A stretch of 64,000 nt of DNA from NCBI GenBank assembly GCA_002348705.1, contig DEAU01000019.1, positions 57,592 through 121,591 on the forward strand, given 5' to 3'. The notes beneath the pieces were generated by a model. That model ran no database searches. It was not told where the DNA came from and saw nothing but the letters and a program-made list of their open reading frames with translations. Source of the DNA: Candidatus Neomicrothrix sp. UBA2974. GTDB lineage: Bacteria; Actinomycetota; Acidimicrobiia; Acidimicrobiales; MedAcidi-G1. Shown one piece after another: positions 49,440-58,557 of the stretch. The translations under genes and the position numbers were made by a program. Each line of letters starts with the position of its first letter. Within the stretch, counting starts at the first letter, position 1.

Positions 49440-50813
49440 CTACGAAACCATGGTGGCATCGACCTGTCGCACCGCCTCAATGAGGCGGTCTGCCACAGCA
49501 GCGGCTTCCGCGGCGTCGAATGCCTCGACCATAACTCGCACCACTGGCTCAGTCCCTGAAGGTCGGACTAACACCCGTCCGGCTGAACCTAGCTGGGCAG
49601 ATGCTTCGGCGATCTCGTCGGTCAGTTGATCCACAACAACATCTCCATCAGACGACACCGGCACAGCCTGCAGAACCTGCGGGGCACGAACCACCAACTC
49701 AGCTACTCGCCCGCCAAGCGTGCGGCCTGATCGCATGGCAGCCAACAACGTCCGGATACCAGTCAGGAGGCCGTCCCCCGTGGAGGCAAAATCGCGAAAT
49801 ACGACGTGTCCCGACTGTTCACCACCCAGCACCCAGCCGTTCATATCAAGCGCCTCAAGCACGTGCCGGTCGCCGACTGGAGTCTCGTAGACGGCAATTC
49901 CGTGATCAGTTAGCGCCCGGTGCAAGCCCAAGTTCGACATGACTGTGACTACCGCGGTAGCGCCGACCAGCAGGCCTCGACTTTGAAGGTCAACTGCACA
50001 CACGGCCATCAGATCATCGCCATCCAATAGAGCGCCATCATCACCGACAGCCACCACTCGGTCGCCGTCCCCGTCGAATGCCAAGCCTGCGTCAGCCCCG
50101 GCACGGAGCACCGCTTCCCGCAGGTCATCGGGGAATGTTGAACCACACTTGTCGTTGATGTTCCGGCCGTCTGGAGTTGCGTGGATCGCCTCGACCTCGG
50201 CGCCGAGTCGGCGCAGCACGTCTGCAGCGAATGGCGCCATCGCCCCATTAGCGCAGTCAACGACCAGCGAAAGGTCTTCCAAAGGGCGACTAGACCCGCC
50301 GTCAGTAACACCAGCCTCAACTAAGCCGTTGACCCAGTCACGACAAGCAGCGACTGGATCAACCGGGTCGGCCCACGCCGGAATAGCAATCGGCCGGTCA
50401 AGACGAGGTCTTGCATCCCAAGCCAACTCAATGGCGGTCTGAGCAACATCGTCCAACTTGCGTCCGCCAGCCGTGAAGAACTTGATGCCGTTGTCGTACC
50501 AAGGGTTGTGCGAAGCGGTAACCACCGCCCCGGCCACCCTGCGGATGCGGCAGATATAGGCCAACGCGGGGGTCGGGACAACACCAAGCGACGCCGACTC
50601 GAGGCCCCCGTCAATAAGGCCCTCAGCAAGGGCACGGGCCAAGCCGGGACCCGACTCGCGGGTGTCGCGACCGATAAGGACGCTGCGGCTGCCGAGATGG
50701 GCAGCCGCTGCACGGCCAAGGGCGCGCACCGAAGGCTCATCTAGCACGGTGCCAGCCAAAGCGCGAACACCATCTGTGCCAAATCGTAAAGTCGACGCTC
50801 CACCGCCGTTCAT
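49440..50813 (-). CDS. glmM: phosphoglucosamine mutase
   Basis: GlmM (457 residues) converts GlcN-6-P to GlcN-1-P for UDP-GlcNAc. Metal-phosphoserine loop VVTASHNPWYDNGIKFF, the LRFGTDGVRA start, DGDGDRVVAVGDDG for Mg, GGEQSGHVVF for sugar, and VRPSGTEPVVRVMVEA for phosphate. ATG 50813 is used; the frame runs on to 50945 without GlmM features. It directly precedes glmS (11-nt gap), so the pair supplies cell-wall amino sugar. Confidence 0.97.
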   Translation of the reverse strand: MNGGGASTLRFGTDGVRALAGTVLDEPSVRALGRAAAAHLGSRSVLIGRDTRESGPGLARALAEGLIDGGLESASLGVVPTPALAYICRIRRVAGAVVTASHNPWYDNGIKFFTAGGRKLDDVAQTAIELAWDARPRLDRPIAIPAWADPVDPVAACRDWVNGLVEAGVTDGGSSRPLEDLSLVVDCANGAMAPFAADVLRRLGAEVEAIHATPDGRNINDKCGSTFPDDLREAVLRAGADAGLAFDGDGDRVVAVGDDGALLDGDDLMAVCAVDLQSRGLLVGATAVVTVMSNLGLHRALTDHGIAVYETPVGDRHVLEALDMNGWVLGGEQSGHVVFRDFASTGDGLLTGIRTLLAAMRSGRTLGGRVAELVVRAPQVLQAVPVSSDGDVVVDQLTDEIAEASAQLGSAGRVLVRPSGTEPVVRVMVEAFDAAEAAAVADRLIEAVRQVDATMVS

Positions 50814-50871
50814 AGCCGTGAGCGTAGGAGGCAGCGCGTGGCCACCGGTGGCGGCAAGGAGGCGCGGCGTT

Positions 50872-51264
50872 TCAGCGCTTGGAGTACTGCGGAGCCTTAC
50901 GAGCCTTGTGAAGCCCGTACTTCTTGGACTCCTTCTTTCGATCATCCCGCGTTAAGAGACCAGCCTGTTTAAGGGCCGACCTACGCTCTGGATCAAGGGC
51001 CTCAAGTGCTCGGGCAATACCAAGGCGCATGGCGCCGGCCTGGCCGCTCACACCGCCACCATGCAACGTGGCGTCAATGTCGTAGGCACCCTCGGTCGCC
51101 GTCACCCGCAGCGGCTCCGTGAAGACCAAGCGATGGCTCTCCGACGGGAAGTAGTCCTCGGCGGTCCGGCCGTTGACCATAACCGTTCCGTTGCCAGGAC
51201 GAAGACGCACACGAGCCACAGACTGCTTACGACGACCGGTGGTCTGGACAAGGGGACTAGGCAT
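50872..51264 (-). CDS. rpsI: 30S ribosomal protein S9
   Basis: S9, 130 residues: TTGRRKQSVARVRLRPGNG at the N-terminus, LHGGGVSGQAGAMRLGIARA in the middle and the rRNA-binding C-terminal tail KKYGLHKARKAPQYSKR, whose terminal Arg reaches the P-site tRNA. 26 nt downstream of rplM, the usual pair. Confidence 0.99.
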   Translation of the reverse strand: MPSPLVQTTGRRKQSVARVRLRPGNGTVMVNGRTAEDYFPSESHRLVFTEPLRVTATEGAYDIDATLHGGGVSGQAGAMRLGIARALEALDPERRSALKQAGLLTRDDRKKESKKYGLHKARKAPQYSKR

Positions 51265-51290
51265 CGGATACTCCTCTGGAATCCGTTCAC

Positions 51291-51743
51291 TTAAGCCGTG
51301 CGGGCCTGTGCGTGTTCTATAGACAGTGGCTGCGGCTTTTGCGCTTCGTGCGGATGGTCAGCGCCTCGGTACACCTTTAACTTCGAAAGTTGCTGACGAC
51401 CAAGACGATTCTTCGGAAGCATTCCTCGGATGGTCCGCCGGATGGCCTCCTCAGGCTTATCCGCGAGAAAGGCTCCGTAGGTCCGGGTCTTAAGCCCACC
51501 GGGATAGCCCGAATGATCGTAAACGTTCTTGTCTGTCGCCTTAGCCCCGGTCAGTACGACCTTGTCTGCGTTGACAATCACTACGTGGTCGCCAGTGTCG
51601 ATATGGGGAGTGAACGTGGGCTTGTGCTTACCACGCAATATTGCAGCGACCTCTGACGCCATACGACCCAAGATCAGGCCCTCGGCATCAACGACATGCC
51701 AAGCCCGTTCGATCTCGCTGGCCTTGGGGGTGTATGTGGACAC
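51291..51743 (-). CDS. rplM: 50S ribosomal protein L13
   Basis: L13, 150 residues from GTG 51743: WHVVDAEGLILGRMASEVAAIL, GDHVVIVNADKVVLTGAKA, HSGYPGGLKTRTYGAFL and RRTIRGMLPKNRLGRQ. It leads the rplM-rpsI pair. The 192-nt spacer behind truA probably holds its promoter; the last 40 nt are AT-rich but no clear -10/-35 pair was found. Confidence 0.99.
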   Translation of the reverse strand: MSTYTPKASEIERAWHVVDAEGLILGRMASEVAAILRGKHKPTFTPHIDTGDHVVIVNADKVVLTGAKATDKNVYDHSGYPGGLKTRTYGAFLADKPEEAIRRTIRGMLPKNRLGRQQLSKLKVYRGADHPHEAQKPQPLSIEHAQARTA

Positions 51744-51935
51744 GATGATCGCCCTAACACAAAAATCTGTTGCAGTGGATTAAGAACTTCACAGGGGACA
51801 TTCGGACGTCCCACAGTTGGTGGCCGCACGCGACCCGAGGGTCAAGGCTACGGCGGGCGCTACACCCCAGCAACCCACCCACTCTCCTCTCCAACGTGCA
51901 CACCGCTTCAGCCCATTCGGGACCCACCGGGGCAA

Positions 51936-52742
51936 TCAGGCGTATTCCACCGACCAAAATGTCAAACCCTGGGGCGGAGCCGGTTCACCTGCGACCTGAC
52001 GATCGCAGGCGGCTAGCACATTGGGTATCGCGGATGCCGGAATGCGTCCCCGCCCGACGGCAACCAGGGTACCAACGATAGAACGAACCATCTGGTGACA
52101 GAAAGCGGTCGCCGATACCTCGAACTCCAACAACTCGACACATGACAGACCGTCAACCACCCGACGAAACGATGCGCTAGTTACCCGGCGCACCAAACTG
52201 ACCTTGGAACCATCAGATATCGGTGATGGCCGCCGGCAGAACGATGAGAAGTCGTGTTCGCCAACAAGATAGGCGGCAGCAGTCTCCATGGCCTCTAGGT
52301 CCAGGGCTTCTGGAACGTGCCAAGCTCTGGAAGTAATAAAGGGGTCAGAGTCAGGACGGTCCAAGATCCGATAGCGGTAAGTGCGCCCAATAGCGCTGAA
52401 ACGGGCATCAAAGTCGTCGTCAGCCACAGCCAGAGAAGTAACAACCACCGAAGGACCGACCTGACGGTTCAATGAATGGCGGATCGACTCAAGTCGCCCA
52501 GTGACTTCACCAGAGTCGGATCTCCAGTCGACGGTCAAGTTGTCGGGGAGGTCGAAACTGATCACCTGGCCAGCAGCATGTACTCCGCGGTCGGTCCTAC
52601 CGGCACAACTAACCGTCACTTTGACCTGCAAGACACGCGACAGCCCGTCATTAAGCAGACCGGCGACGGTCGGGACGCCATCGTTGGCGGCAAACCCGTG
52701 GAAAGGGGACCCGTCGTATGAAACGTCGCCCCGGACCCGCAT
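51936..52742 (-). CDS. truA: tRNA pseudouridine(38-40) synthase
   Basis: TruA (268 residues) makes pseudouridine at tRNA positions 38-40. It has SYDGSPFHGFAANDGVPTVAG, the catalytic Asp in CAGRTDRGVHAAGQVISFD, RTYRYRI, and FCHQMVRSIVGTLVAVGRGRI. It follows rplQ by 20 nt, an arrangement shared with many bacteria at the end of the alpha operon. Confidence 0.97.
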   Translation of the reverse strand: MRVRGDVSYDGSPFHGFAANDGVPTVAGLLNDGLSRVLQVKVTVSCAGRTDRGVHAAGQVISFDLPDNLTVDWRSDSGEVTGRLESIRHSLNRQVGPSVVVTSLAVADDDFDARFSAIGRTYRYRILDRPDSDPFITSRAWHVPEALDLEAMETAAAYLVGEHDFSSFCRRPSPISDGSKVSLVRRVTSASFRRVVDGLSCVELLEFEVSATAFCHQMVRSIVGTLVAVGRGRIPASAIPNVLAACDRQVAGEPAPPQGLTFWSVEYA

Positions 52743-52762
52743 GGGAGAAAGGGTCAGTCAGT

Positions 52763-53116
52763 TCAGACCAATTCGATGCGCGCCATAGGAGCATTGTCCC
52801 CGTGGCGGGGACCGACCTTCAGGATGCGGGTGTATCCCCCAGGTCGATCGGCATAGCGCGGAGCGATCTCGTCGAACAACTTGGTAGCCATTTCTCGGTC
52901 CCGGATGAAGGACACCACCTGACGGTGGTTATGAAGACCACCTTTGCGCGCCTTGGTAATCATTTTCTCAGCGACCGGCCGCAAGGCCTTAGCCTTCGCT
53001 TCTGTGGTTGTAATTGCCTCGGCGGCAATCAGTGACGCGACCAAGTTGGCCATCATCGATTTCTGGTGAGCAGAGCTGCCGCCGAAACGACGTCCCTTCT
53101 TCGGAGTTGCGGGCAC
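52763..53116 (-). CDS. rplQ: 50S ribosomal protein L17
   Basis: L17, 117 residues from GTG 53116: PATPKKGRRFGGSSAHQKSM then MANLVASLIAAEAITTTEAKA and the C-terminal GGYTRILKVGPRHGDNAPMA. It follows rpoA by 4 nt, the standard alpha-operon order. The frame extends upstream to 53194 but that overlaps rpoA. Confidence 0.98.
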   Translation of the reverse strand: MPATPKKGRRFGGSSAHQKSMMANLVASLIAAEAITTTEAKAKALRPVAEKMITKARKGGLHNHRQVVSFIRDREMATKLFDEIAPRYADRPGGYTRILKVGPRHGDNAPMARIELV

Positions 53117-53120
53117 CGCG

Positions 53121-54059
53121 TCAGCCCCTAACCCGAAGCGACAGGCCACGCTCGTCAAGCTTCTCAATGACCTCGTCCAGAGATTTCTGTCCAAAATTAG
53201 TAACAGCGAGCAGGTCGTCCTCAGTCTTCTCGAGCAGTTGGGCGAGCGTGTCGACCTGTGCCCGCTTGAGACAATTCCGGGGCCGCTCCGAAAGATCTAG
53301 GTCCTCGATAGGCAGGTCAATATCCAGAGACCCACTGCCCACCTCTTCCTGTTCACCCAACTCGAGACCACGGGCCTCACTGCTCATATCCTCCACCAAC
53401 TGGAAAAGTGTGGACAAAGTGGCTCCGGCCGAGGCCATGGCTTCGGCCGGGGTGATGGAACCATCGGTGGTGACGTCCAGCACCAAACGATCCATGTCTT
53501 GGGCCTGACCAACCGATACCGGCTCGACCTCAATGGAGACCCGACGCACCGGCGAAAATAATGCGTCAACCAAGATCACACCGATCGTGGTCTCACCAGA
53601 CGTGCGGTCAGAACCGAGGTAACCGCGGCCGACCTCAACAGTCAACTCAAGTGCCAAACGGCCCTTGGCCTCCAGCGATGCCAGGTGCAGACCGGGGTTA
53701 AGAACCTCAACCTGTTCATTAGTCTCCAGTGCGGCCGCCGTGACTTCGACGGCACCGCTTACGTCGATCCGCAACGTGACCGGCTCGTCGCTGTGAGAAC
53801 GCAACTCAACGTCCTTCAGGGCAAGGACAATGTCTGTCACATCCTCACGAACACCATTAATGGTGCCGAACTCATGGAGAGCCTCATCAAACTTGACTTG
53901 GGTAATCGCCGCTCCGGGAATAGAGGACAGCAAAGTTCGCCGAAGAGAGTTACCCAGAGTGTGGCCAAAGCCGGGCTCTAAGGGCTCGATAGAAAACTGT
54001 TGACGGTTGCCGTCGGCGTCGGCCACCGCGTTAACGGTCGGTCGCTGAATGACCAGCAT
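53121..54059 (-). CDS. rpoA: DNA-directed RNA polymerase alpha subunit
   Basis: RpoA, 312 residues from ATG 54059. The N-terminal dimerisation domain has FSIEPLEPGFGHTLGNSLRR and FDEALHEFGTINGVREDVT; the linker is acidic (GEQEEVGSGSLDIDLPIEDL); the C-terminal domain has ERPRNCLKRAQVDTLAQLL and DLLAVTNFGQKSLDEVIEKL, binding activators and UP elements. It lies in rpsD-rpoA-rplQ order. Confidence 0.99.
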   Translation of the reverse strand: MLVIQRPTVNAVADADGNRQQFSIEPLEPGFGHTLGNSLRRTLLSSIPGAAITQVKFDEALHEFGTINGVREDVTDIVLALKDVELRSHSDEPVTLRIDVSGAVEVTAAALETNEQVEVLNPGLHLASLEAKGRLALELTVEVGRGYLGSDRTSGETTIGVILVDALFSPVRRVSIEVEPVSVGQAQDMDRLVLDVTTDGSITPAEAMASAGATLSTLFQLVEDMSSEARGLELGEQEEVGSGSLDIDLPIEDLDLSERPRNCLKRAQVDTLAQLLEKTEDDLLAVTNFGQKSLDEVIEKLDERGLSLRVRG

Positions 54060-54123
54060 GAGATGTCCTTCTCGCGTTTCGGGAAAGTTATGGGGTCGTG
54101 GCGTAAAACGCCGGGGTAAGTAC

Positions 54124-54741
54124 CTACTTGGAATAGAGCTCAACGATCAATTGTTCACGAACGGGAACATCGATCTGCTCTCGGACTGGGAGTTCGCGAA
54201 CAGTGGCTTCATGACCGCCGTCGTCAACGTCCATCCATGCTGGCGGCTGGCGGTCCAGCACGTCGATGTTCCACTGGACAACGACCATTTTGCGAGCCTT
54301 GTCGCGCAGAGTAACTACGTCACCCTTGCGACAGCGGTAGCTCGGGATATCAACGCGACGGCCATTCACGTTGACATGGCCGTGGTTAACCAACTGACGG
54401 GCCTGCGGCCGAGTGGCAGCCATACCGGCCCGATATAGAACGTTGTCCAAGCGCAGCTCCAGATACTGGAGCATGTTCTCTCCAGTCACGCCCTGACGGC
54501 GACTGGCCTCGTCATACACCCGACGGAACTGCTTCTCTGACAGACCGTAAGACAAGCGAGCCTTCTGCTTCTCCTGCATTTGGAGCAGATACTCGGATGG
54601 ATTGCCTCGACGACGAGTCCGCCCATGCTCACCTGGTGGGTATGGGCGCTTGTCAAGCGCCACGGTCTCACCCTTGGTACCAAAGATGTTGGTACCCAAG
54701 CGTCGAGAGACACGAGCCCGGGGCCCGGTGTACCGAGACAT
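54124..54741 (-). CDS. rpsD: 30S ribosomal protein S4
   Basis: S4, 205 residues: the first 40 residues lack a zinc-binding cysteine set, so this is the cysteine-free form. YGLSEKQFRRVYDEASR and the S4 RNA-binding domain RLDNVLYRAGMAATRPQARQ, then HGHVNVNGRRVDIPSY, are standard. It is an early 16S-binding assembly protein and lies between rpsK and rpoA. Confidence 0.99.
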   Translation of the reverse strand: MSRYTGPRARVSRRLGTNIFGTKGETVALDKRPYPPGEHGRTRRRGNPSEYLLQMQEKQKARLSYGLSEKQFRRVYDEASRRQGVTGENMLQYLELRLDNVLYRAGMAATRPQARQLVNHGHVNVNGRRVDIPSYRCRKGDVVTLRDKARKMVVVQWNIDVLDRQPPAWMDVDDGGHEATVRELPVREQIDVPVREQLIVELYSK

Positions 54742-54743
54742 TG

Positions 54744-55142
54744 TCAGACCCTCCGTCGCTTAGGCGGCCGGCAACCGTTATGAGGGATGGGGGTGACATC
54801 TTTGATGCCCGTCACCTCTATACCGGTGTTCTGGATAGTTCGGATGGCGGTCTCCCGGCCAGAACCCGGGCCACGGACCACCACATCGACCTTCCGCACA
54901 CCATGCTCCATAGCTCGACGAGCGCACTGCTCAGCGGCCATTTGGGCGGCGAATGGGGTGGACTTCCTAGAGCCTTTGAAACCGACGTTGCCAGCCGAAG
55001 ACCAGGCAAGCGTGTTGCCACCTTGATCGGTGATGGTAATGATCGTGTTGTTGAAAGAACTCTTGATGTGCGCCACGCCGTGGGGGACGTTCTTTCGCTC
55101 CTTTTTGCGGGGGCGTCGACCCCCGGCTGCCGGCTTTGCCAT
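54744..55142 (-). CDS. rpsK: 30S ribosomal protein S11
   Basis: S11, 132 residues, basic N-terminus then GVAHIKSSFNNTIITITDQG, FKGSRKSTPFAAQMAAEQCA and GIEVTGIKDVTPIPHNGCRP. It lines the platform near the E site. Its ATG shares one base with the rpsM stop (TAATG). Confidence 0.99.
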   Translation of the reverse strand: MAKPAAGGRRPRKKERKNVPHGVAHIKSSFNNTIITITDQGGNTLAWSSAGNVGFKGSRKSTPFAAQMAAEQCARRAMEHGVRKVDVVVRGPGSGRETAIRTIQNTGIEVTGIKDVTPIPHNGCRPPKRRRV

Positions 55143-55519
55143 TACTTCGTAACCTGCTTCTTGTTAGCGACCGTCTTACGCGGACCCTTGCGAGTTCGAG
55201 CATTTGTGTGAGTCCGCTGGCCGCGCACTGGGAGACCGCGACGGTGGCGTAGGCCCTGATAGCAGCCGATATCCATCTTGCGCTTGATGTTTTGCGACAC
55301 CTCACGACGAAGGTCGCCCTCAACCTTCAGTTGCTGATCAACGAAGGTTCTTATGGCGGTGACCTCGTCATCGGCCAGATCGCGGACACGGGTAGTCGGG
55401 TCAACGCCCGTGGCCTCACAAATGTTCAAGGCTGACGAACGGCCGATGCCGTGGATATATGTCAAGGAGATCAGGACCCGCTTCTCACGGGGAATGTCTA
55501 CGCCGGATATTCGTGCCAT
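55142..55519 (-). CDS. rpsM: 30S ribosomal protein S13
   Basis: S13, 125 residues: ARISGVDIPREKRVLISLTY, IHGIGRSSALNICEATGVD, RREVSQNIKRKMDIGCYQGL and the basic tail HTNARTRKGPRKTVANKKQ that contacts the P-site tRNA. It follows rpmJ by 12 nt. Confidence 0.99.
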   Translation of the reverse strand: MARISGVDIPREKRVLISLTYIHGIGRSSALNICEATGVDPTTRVRDLADDEVTAIRTFVDQQLKVEGDLRREVSQNIKRKMDIGCYQGLRHRRGLPVRGQRTHTNARTRKGPRKTVANKKQVTK

Positions 55520-55531
55520 AGGTATCTTCCT

Positions 55532-55645
55532 CTAGCCCTGACGCTGCTTATGCCGCGGATTACTGCAGATGACCTGCACGCGCCCATGGCGCCGGATAAC
55601 CCGACACTTCTCACAGATGCGTTTTACACTCGCTCGGACCTTCAT
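55532..55645 (-). CDS. rpmJ: 50S ribosomal protein L36
   Basis: L36, only 37 residues: MKVRASVKRICEKCRVIRRH and then GRVQVICSNPRHKQRQG. The zinc ligands Cys11, Cys14, Cys27 and His32 are present (C+ form). It lies between infA and rpsM. Confidence 0.98.
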   Translation of the reverse strand: MKVRASVKRICEKCRVIRRHGRVQVICSNPRHKQRQG

Positions 55646-55666
55646 AGTCTTCTCTCGCTTGGCCCG

Positions 55667-55891
55667 CTACTTGTAGCGGTATGTAATCCGACCTCTCTGG
55701 AGGTCATAGGGGGTGAGCTCCACCTGGACCTTGTCTCCCGGAAGTATTCGGATGTAGTGCATCCGCATCTTCCCGGAGATATGGGCCAGCACGCTGTGCC
55801 CATTTTCCAACTCGACGCGGAACATGGCGTTGGGCAACGGCTCGAGCACCGTGCCCTCCATCACGATCGCGTCTTCCTTGGGCTTCGGCAG
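55667..55891 (-). CDS. infA: translation initiation factor IF-1, apparent CTG start
   Basis: IF-1, an OB-fold protein of 74 residues ending RGRITYRYK, with the hallmark GTVLEPLPNAMFRVELENGH and VLAHISGKMRMHYIRILPGD. The reading frame has no ATG, GTG or TTG at the expected place. The first family-conserved codons (PKPKEDAIV) follow CTG 55889-55891, 7 nt after the Shine-Dalgarno AGGAG. Downstream GTG/ATG starts would delete the first strand, and an upstream extension would add over 40 non-conserved residues. infA lies upstream of rpmJ, but map is missing between adk and infA. Confidence 0.9.
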   Translation of the reverse strand: MPKPKEDAIVMEGTVLEPLPNAMFRVELENGHSVLAHISGKMRMHYIRILPGDKVQVELTPYDLQRGRITYRYK

Positions 55892-56099
55892 TGTGATACT
55901 CCTGGTCGTACTGAGGACTGGTTCGGTAAGTTTCTGCTCGGCTGATCTTCTTGGCAAGGTCGGTCGAACGTTCCCACCAGACCCGGATCCGGAGGTCGCT
56001 CCCGTGGGCACACACCCGGCACAGGCCAATAGACAACGCTACCGGAGGCCCTTCAACAGGCCAACCCCGGTTGTTGGGTATGGCGAGAGGAACAGTTGG

Positions 56100-56684
56100 T
56101 CATCGGGCATCACCAACGGCAAGGCGGCCGTCGACCGCATCCGCCAGACGGGCAAATACGGCCTCCTCGTCACCTTGACCGTTCACCTTCTCTAGCAGTT
56201 CGCGCTCATCAAACCAGGCCAGCAGCGGGGCGGTCTCTGACTCGTAAAGGTCCAAGCGACGGCGAATGGCCTCAACGGTGTCGTCGGCACGGCCCCTTGC
56301 CAACATCCGGGCCGTAACCTCGTCGACCGGCACCTCCAGGCTCAAAGCAACGTCAAGGGCCTCACCGGTCAAGTTTAGGATTCTCTCCAGCGCCGACGCT
56401 TGGTCAGGAGTCCGGGGGTAACCGTCCAACAGGAAGCCCTGTTCGGCCACGTCAGCCTCTGAGAGGCGCTCGGCCACGATGCCATTGATGAGGTCGTCAC
56501 CCACCAAGTCGCCAGTATCCATTAGTGCCTTGGCCTGCAAACCCAGTTCTGTGCCAGCCTCTACTGCAGCACGCAGCATTTCGCCGGTCGATACGTGAAT
56601 CGAGCCGTAGGCCTCGGCTAATCGCACCGCTTGGGTGCCCTTGCCGGAGCCCTGCCGACCGAGAATGACAAGACGGACCGCCAC
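56100..56684 (-). CDS. adk: adenylate kinase
   Basis: Adk, 194 residues from GTG 56684, interconverts AMP, ADP and ATP. The P-loop is LVILGRQGSGKGTQAVRLAE, the AMP-binding segment HVSTGEMLRAAVEAGT, and GFLLDGYPRT with the conserved Arg. The LID is the short form without zinc cysteines. It lies directly after secY (2-nt gap) in the spc operon. Confidence 0.97.
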   Translation of the reverse strand: MAVRLVILGRQGSGKGTQAVRLAEAYGSIHVSTGEMLRAAVEAGTELGLQAKALMDTGDLVGDDLINGIVAERLSEADVAEQGFLLDGYPRTPDQASALERILNLTGEALDVALSLEVPVDEVTARMLARGRADDTVEAIRRRLDLYESETAPLLAWFDERELLEKVNGQGDEEAVFARLADAVDGRLAVGDAR

Positions 56685-56686
56685 GA

Positions 56687-58009
56687 CTACTTCAGAAATC
56701 CCTCGTAGTTGCGCATAGTCAACTGGGAATCAACCTGCTTCATGGTCTCTAGCGAAACCCCAGCGGCAATCAATATCGAGATGCCGATGAAACCGAAGCC
56801 TGCGGCACCGCCTGAACCAACGCCGGCGCTGGTATCCAGAAAGACATTGATCAGGATGGATGGCACAAGTGCCACTGCAGCAATAAATAGGGCGCCAGGC
56901 AGCGTGATGCGAGACAGGATGCGTGCCAGATACCGCTCGGTCTGGTGACCGGGACGGATGCCAGGCACAAAGCCGCCCTGCTTACGGATGGTGTCAGCCT
57001 GCTTGACCGGATCAAAAGTGATCGCCGTATAGAAGTAGGCGAAGCCCACAATCAGCAGACCGGTAATGAAGAAGTAAAAGACGTTGTCCGGCTGAGCCAG
57101 ATTGTCGTCAATCCACCCTCGTAAGCCGTCCCAAGGCAGGGCCGCTGCCACCAACACCGGGAGATAGAGAACGGACGAGGCGAAGATGATCGGGATAACA
57201 CCGGATTGGTTGACCTTCAGCGGAATGTAGGTGTTCTGGCCGCCGTACATTCGGCGTCCCACGACCCGCTTAGCAAACTGAACCGGGATACGGCGTTGGC
57301 CCTGCTCGACGAACACGATGGCTGCAACCATCAGCATCAGGACGGCCAAAACGATTATTGAGACCACAGTGCCATTCTCTGCCTGGATTAGCGATCCTTG
57401 GGCGGGGAAACCACTCACGATGGAGATCATGATCAAAAGCGACATGCCGTTTCCGATCCCCTTCTGGGTAATCAGTTCCCCCATCCACATGAGCAGCGCA
57501 GTGCCAGCGGTAAGGGTTAACACAACAACACTCACCGTCCCGATGTGGAAGTCCGGAAGCAGGTTGGCGCCCGTCGACCCCGAAATTGAGTTGCCCTGAT
57601 CATTGAAAAGGAAGGCAAAGCTCGTGGACTGGATGATGGCAATGCCTACCGTCAGGTAGCGAGTCCATTGGGTGATCTTCCGCTGACCTACCGCTCCCTG
57701 CTGCTGCCACTGCTCAATTCGCGGTACCACCACGCCAAGCACCTGCATAATGATCGACGCCGTGATGTAAGGCATCACACCTAAGGCAAAAACAGCGAAG
57801 CTGGTAAGCGAACCGCCCGAAAACAACTGGAGGAATGCAAGCACGCCACCTTGGTCGGCCCGATCGCGCAGCAACTGGACTTGTTCGACGTCGATACCCG
57901 GGGCGGGCATGAACGCTCCAATCCGGTAAAGCAGGATCATTAAGAGTGTGAAAACGATCCGCTTACGCAGGTCGGCTACCCGGAACATGTTCAGCATGCT
58001 GGACAGCAC
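56687..58009 (-). CDS. secY: protein translocase subunit SecY
   Basis: The SecYEG channel, 440 residues and ten membrane helices. AFMPAPGIDVEQVQLL near the plug, MPYITASIIMQVLGVVVPRIEQ, GELITQKGIGNGMSLLIM and the C-terminal TFDPVKQADTIRKQGGFVPG are typical. It exports proteins such as the lipoprotein at 9639. It precedes adk. Confidence 0.98.
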   Translation of the reverse strand: MLSSMLNMFRVADLRKRIVFTLLMILLYRIGAFMPAPGIDVEQVQLLRDRADQGGVLAFLQLFSGGSLTSFAVFALGVMPYITASIIMQVLGVVVPRIEQWQQQGAVGQRKITQWTRYLTVGIAIIQSTSFAFLFNDQGNSISGSTGANLLPDFHIGTVSVVVLTLTAGTALLMWMGELITQKGIGNGMSLLIMISIVSGFPAQGSLIQAENGTVVSIIVLAVLMLMVAAIVFVEQGQRRIPVQFAKRVVGRRMYGGQNTYIPLKVNQSGVIPIIFASSVLYLPVLVAAALPWDGLRGWIDDNLAQPDNVFYFFITGLLIVGFAYFYTAITFDPVKQADTIRKQGGFVPGIRPGHQTERYLARILSRITLPGALFIAAVALVPSILINVFLDTSAGVGSGGAAGFGFIGISILIAAGVSLETMKQVDSQLTMRNYEGFLK

Positions 58010-58070
58010 ATCGGCTCCTGTCGGCTCTCGAGGGGTAAGAAGGTCGTCTGGTCTGTTTAGGGACCGTCAC

Positions 58071-58556
58071 TTAGCGGTTCATCAGAGCATTGCCGCTGGC
58101 GGCCGGACGGACGGCGAAGGGCTTCGGTAGTTTCTCGATAGTTCCACCAGCGGCAGTAATGGCTTCCTCGGCCGACGCCGAGAAGGCATGGGCACTCACG
58201 GTCATGGCACGCGAAACCTCACCACGACCCAGCACCTTGACCAACGAATTCTTGCCAACCAAGCCTTGGGCGCGGAGCGACTCGGGCGTCACCTCGTCAA
58301 GACCACTCTGTTCGATCGTGTCCAAGTTCACAGCCTGATACTCCACACGAAAGGGATTCTTGAATCCTTTGAGCTTTGGCACCCGCTGGTGCAACGGAAT
58401 CTGACCGCCCTCAAAGCCGACACGAACGGTGTTGCGGGCCCGCTGGCCCTTCATGCCTCGGCCTGCGGTCTTGCCGCCCTTGCCGCCGATACCTCGGGCC
58501 ACACGCTTGGCGCGCTTACGCGAGCCGGGGGCCGGCTTCAGATCGTGAACCTTCAT
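58071..58556 (-). CDS. rplO: 50S ribosomal protein L15
   Basis: L15, 161 residues from ATG 58556: MKVHDLKPAPGSRKRAKRVA, GIGGKGGKTAGRGMKGQRAR and FEGGQIPLHQRVPKLKGFKN. It sits between rpmD and secY. Confidence 0.98.
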   Translation of the reverse strand: MKVHDLKPAPGSRKRAKRVARGIGGKGGKTAGRGMKGQRARNTVRVGFEGGQIPLHQRVPKLKGFKNPFRVEYQAVNLDTIEQSGLDEVTPESLRAQGLVGKNSLVKVLGRGEVSRAMTVSAHAFSASAEEAITAAGGTIEKLPKPFAVRPAASGNALMNR

Positions 58557-58557
58557 C

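Noticed and set aside
51744..51935. L13 autoregulatory leader ahead of rplM
   Set aside because: The spacer is of suitable length but I could not fold the known leader motif in it, and it may only hold the promoter.
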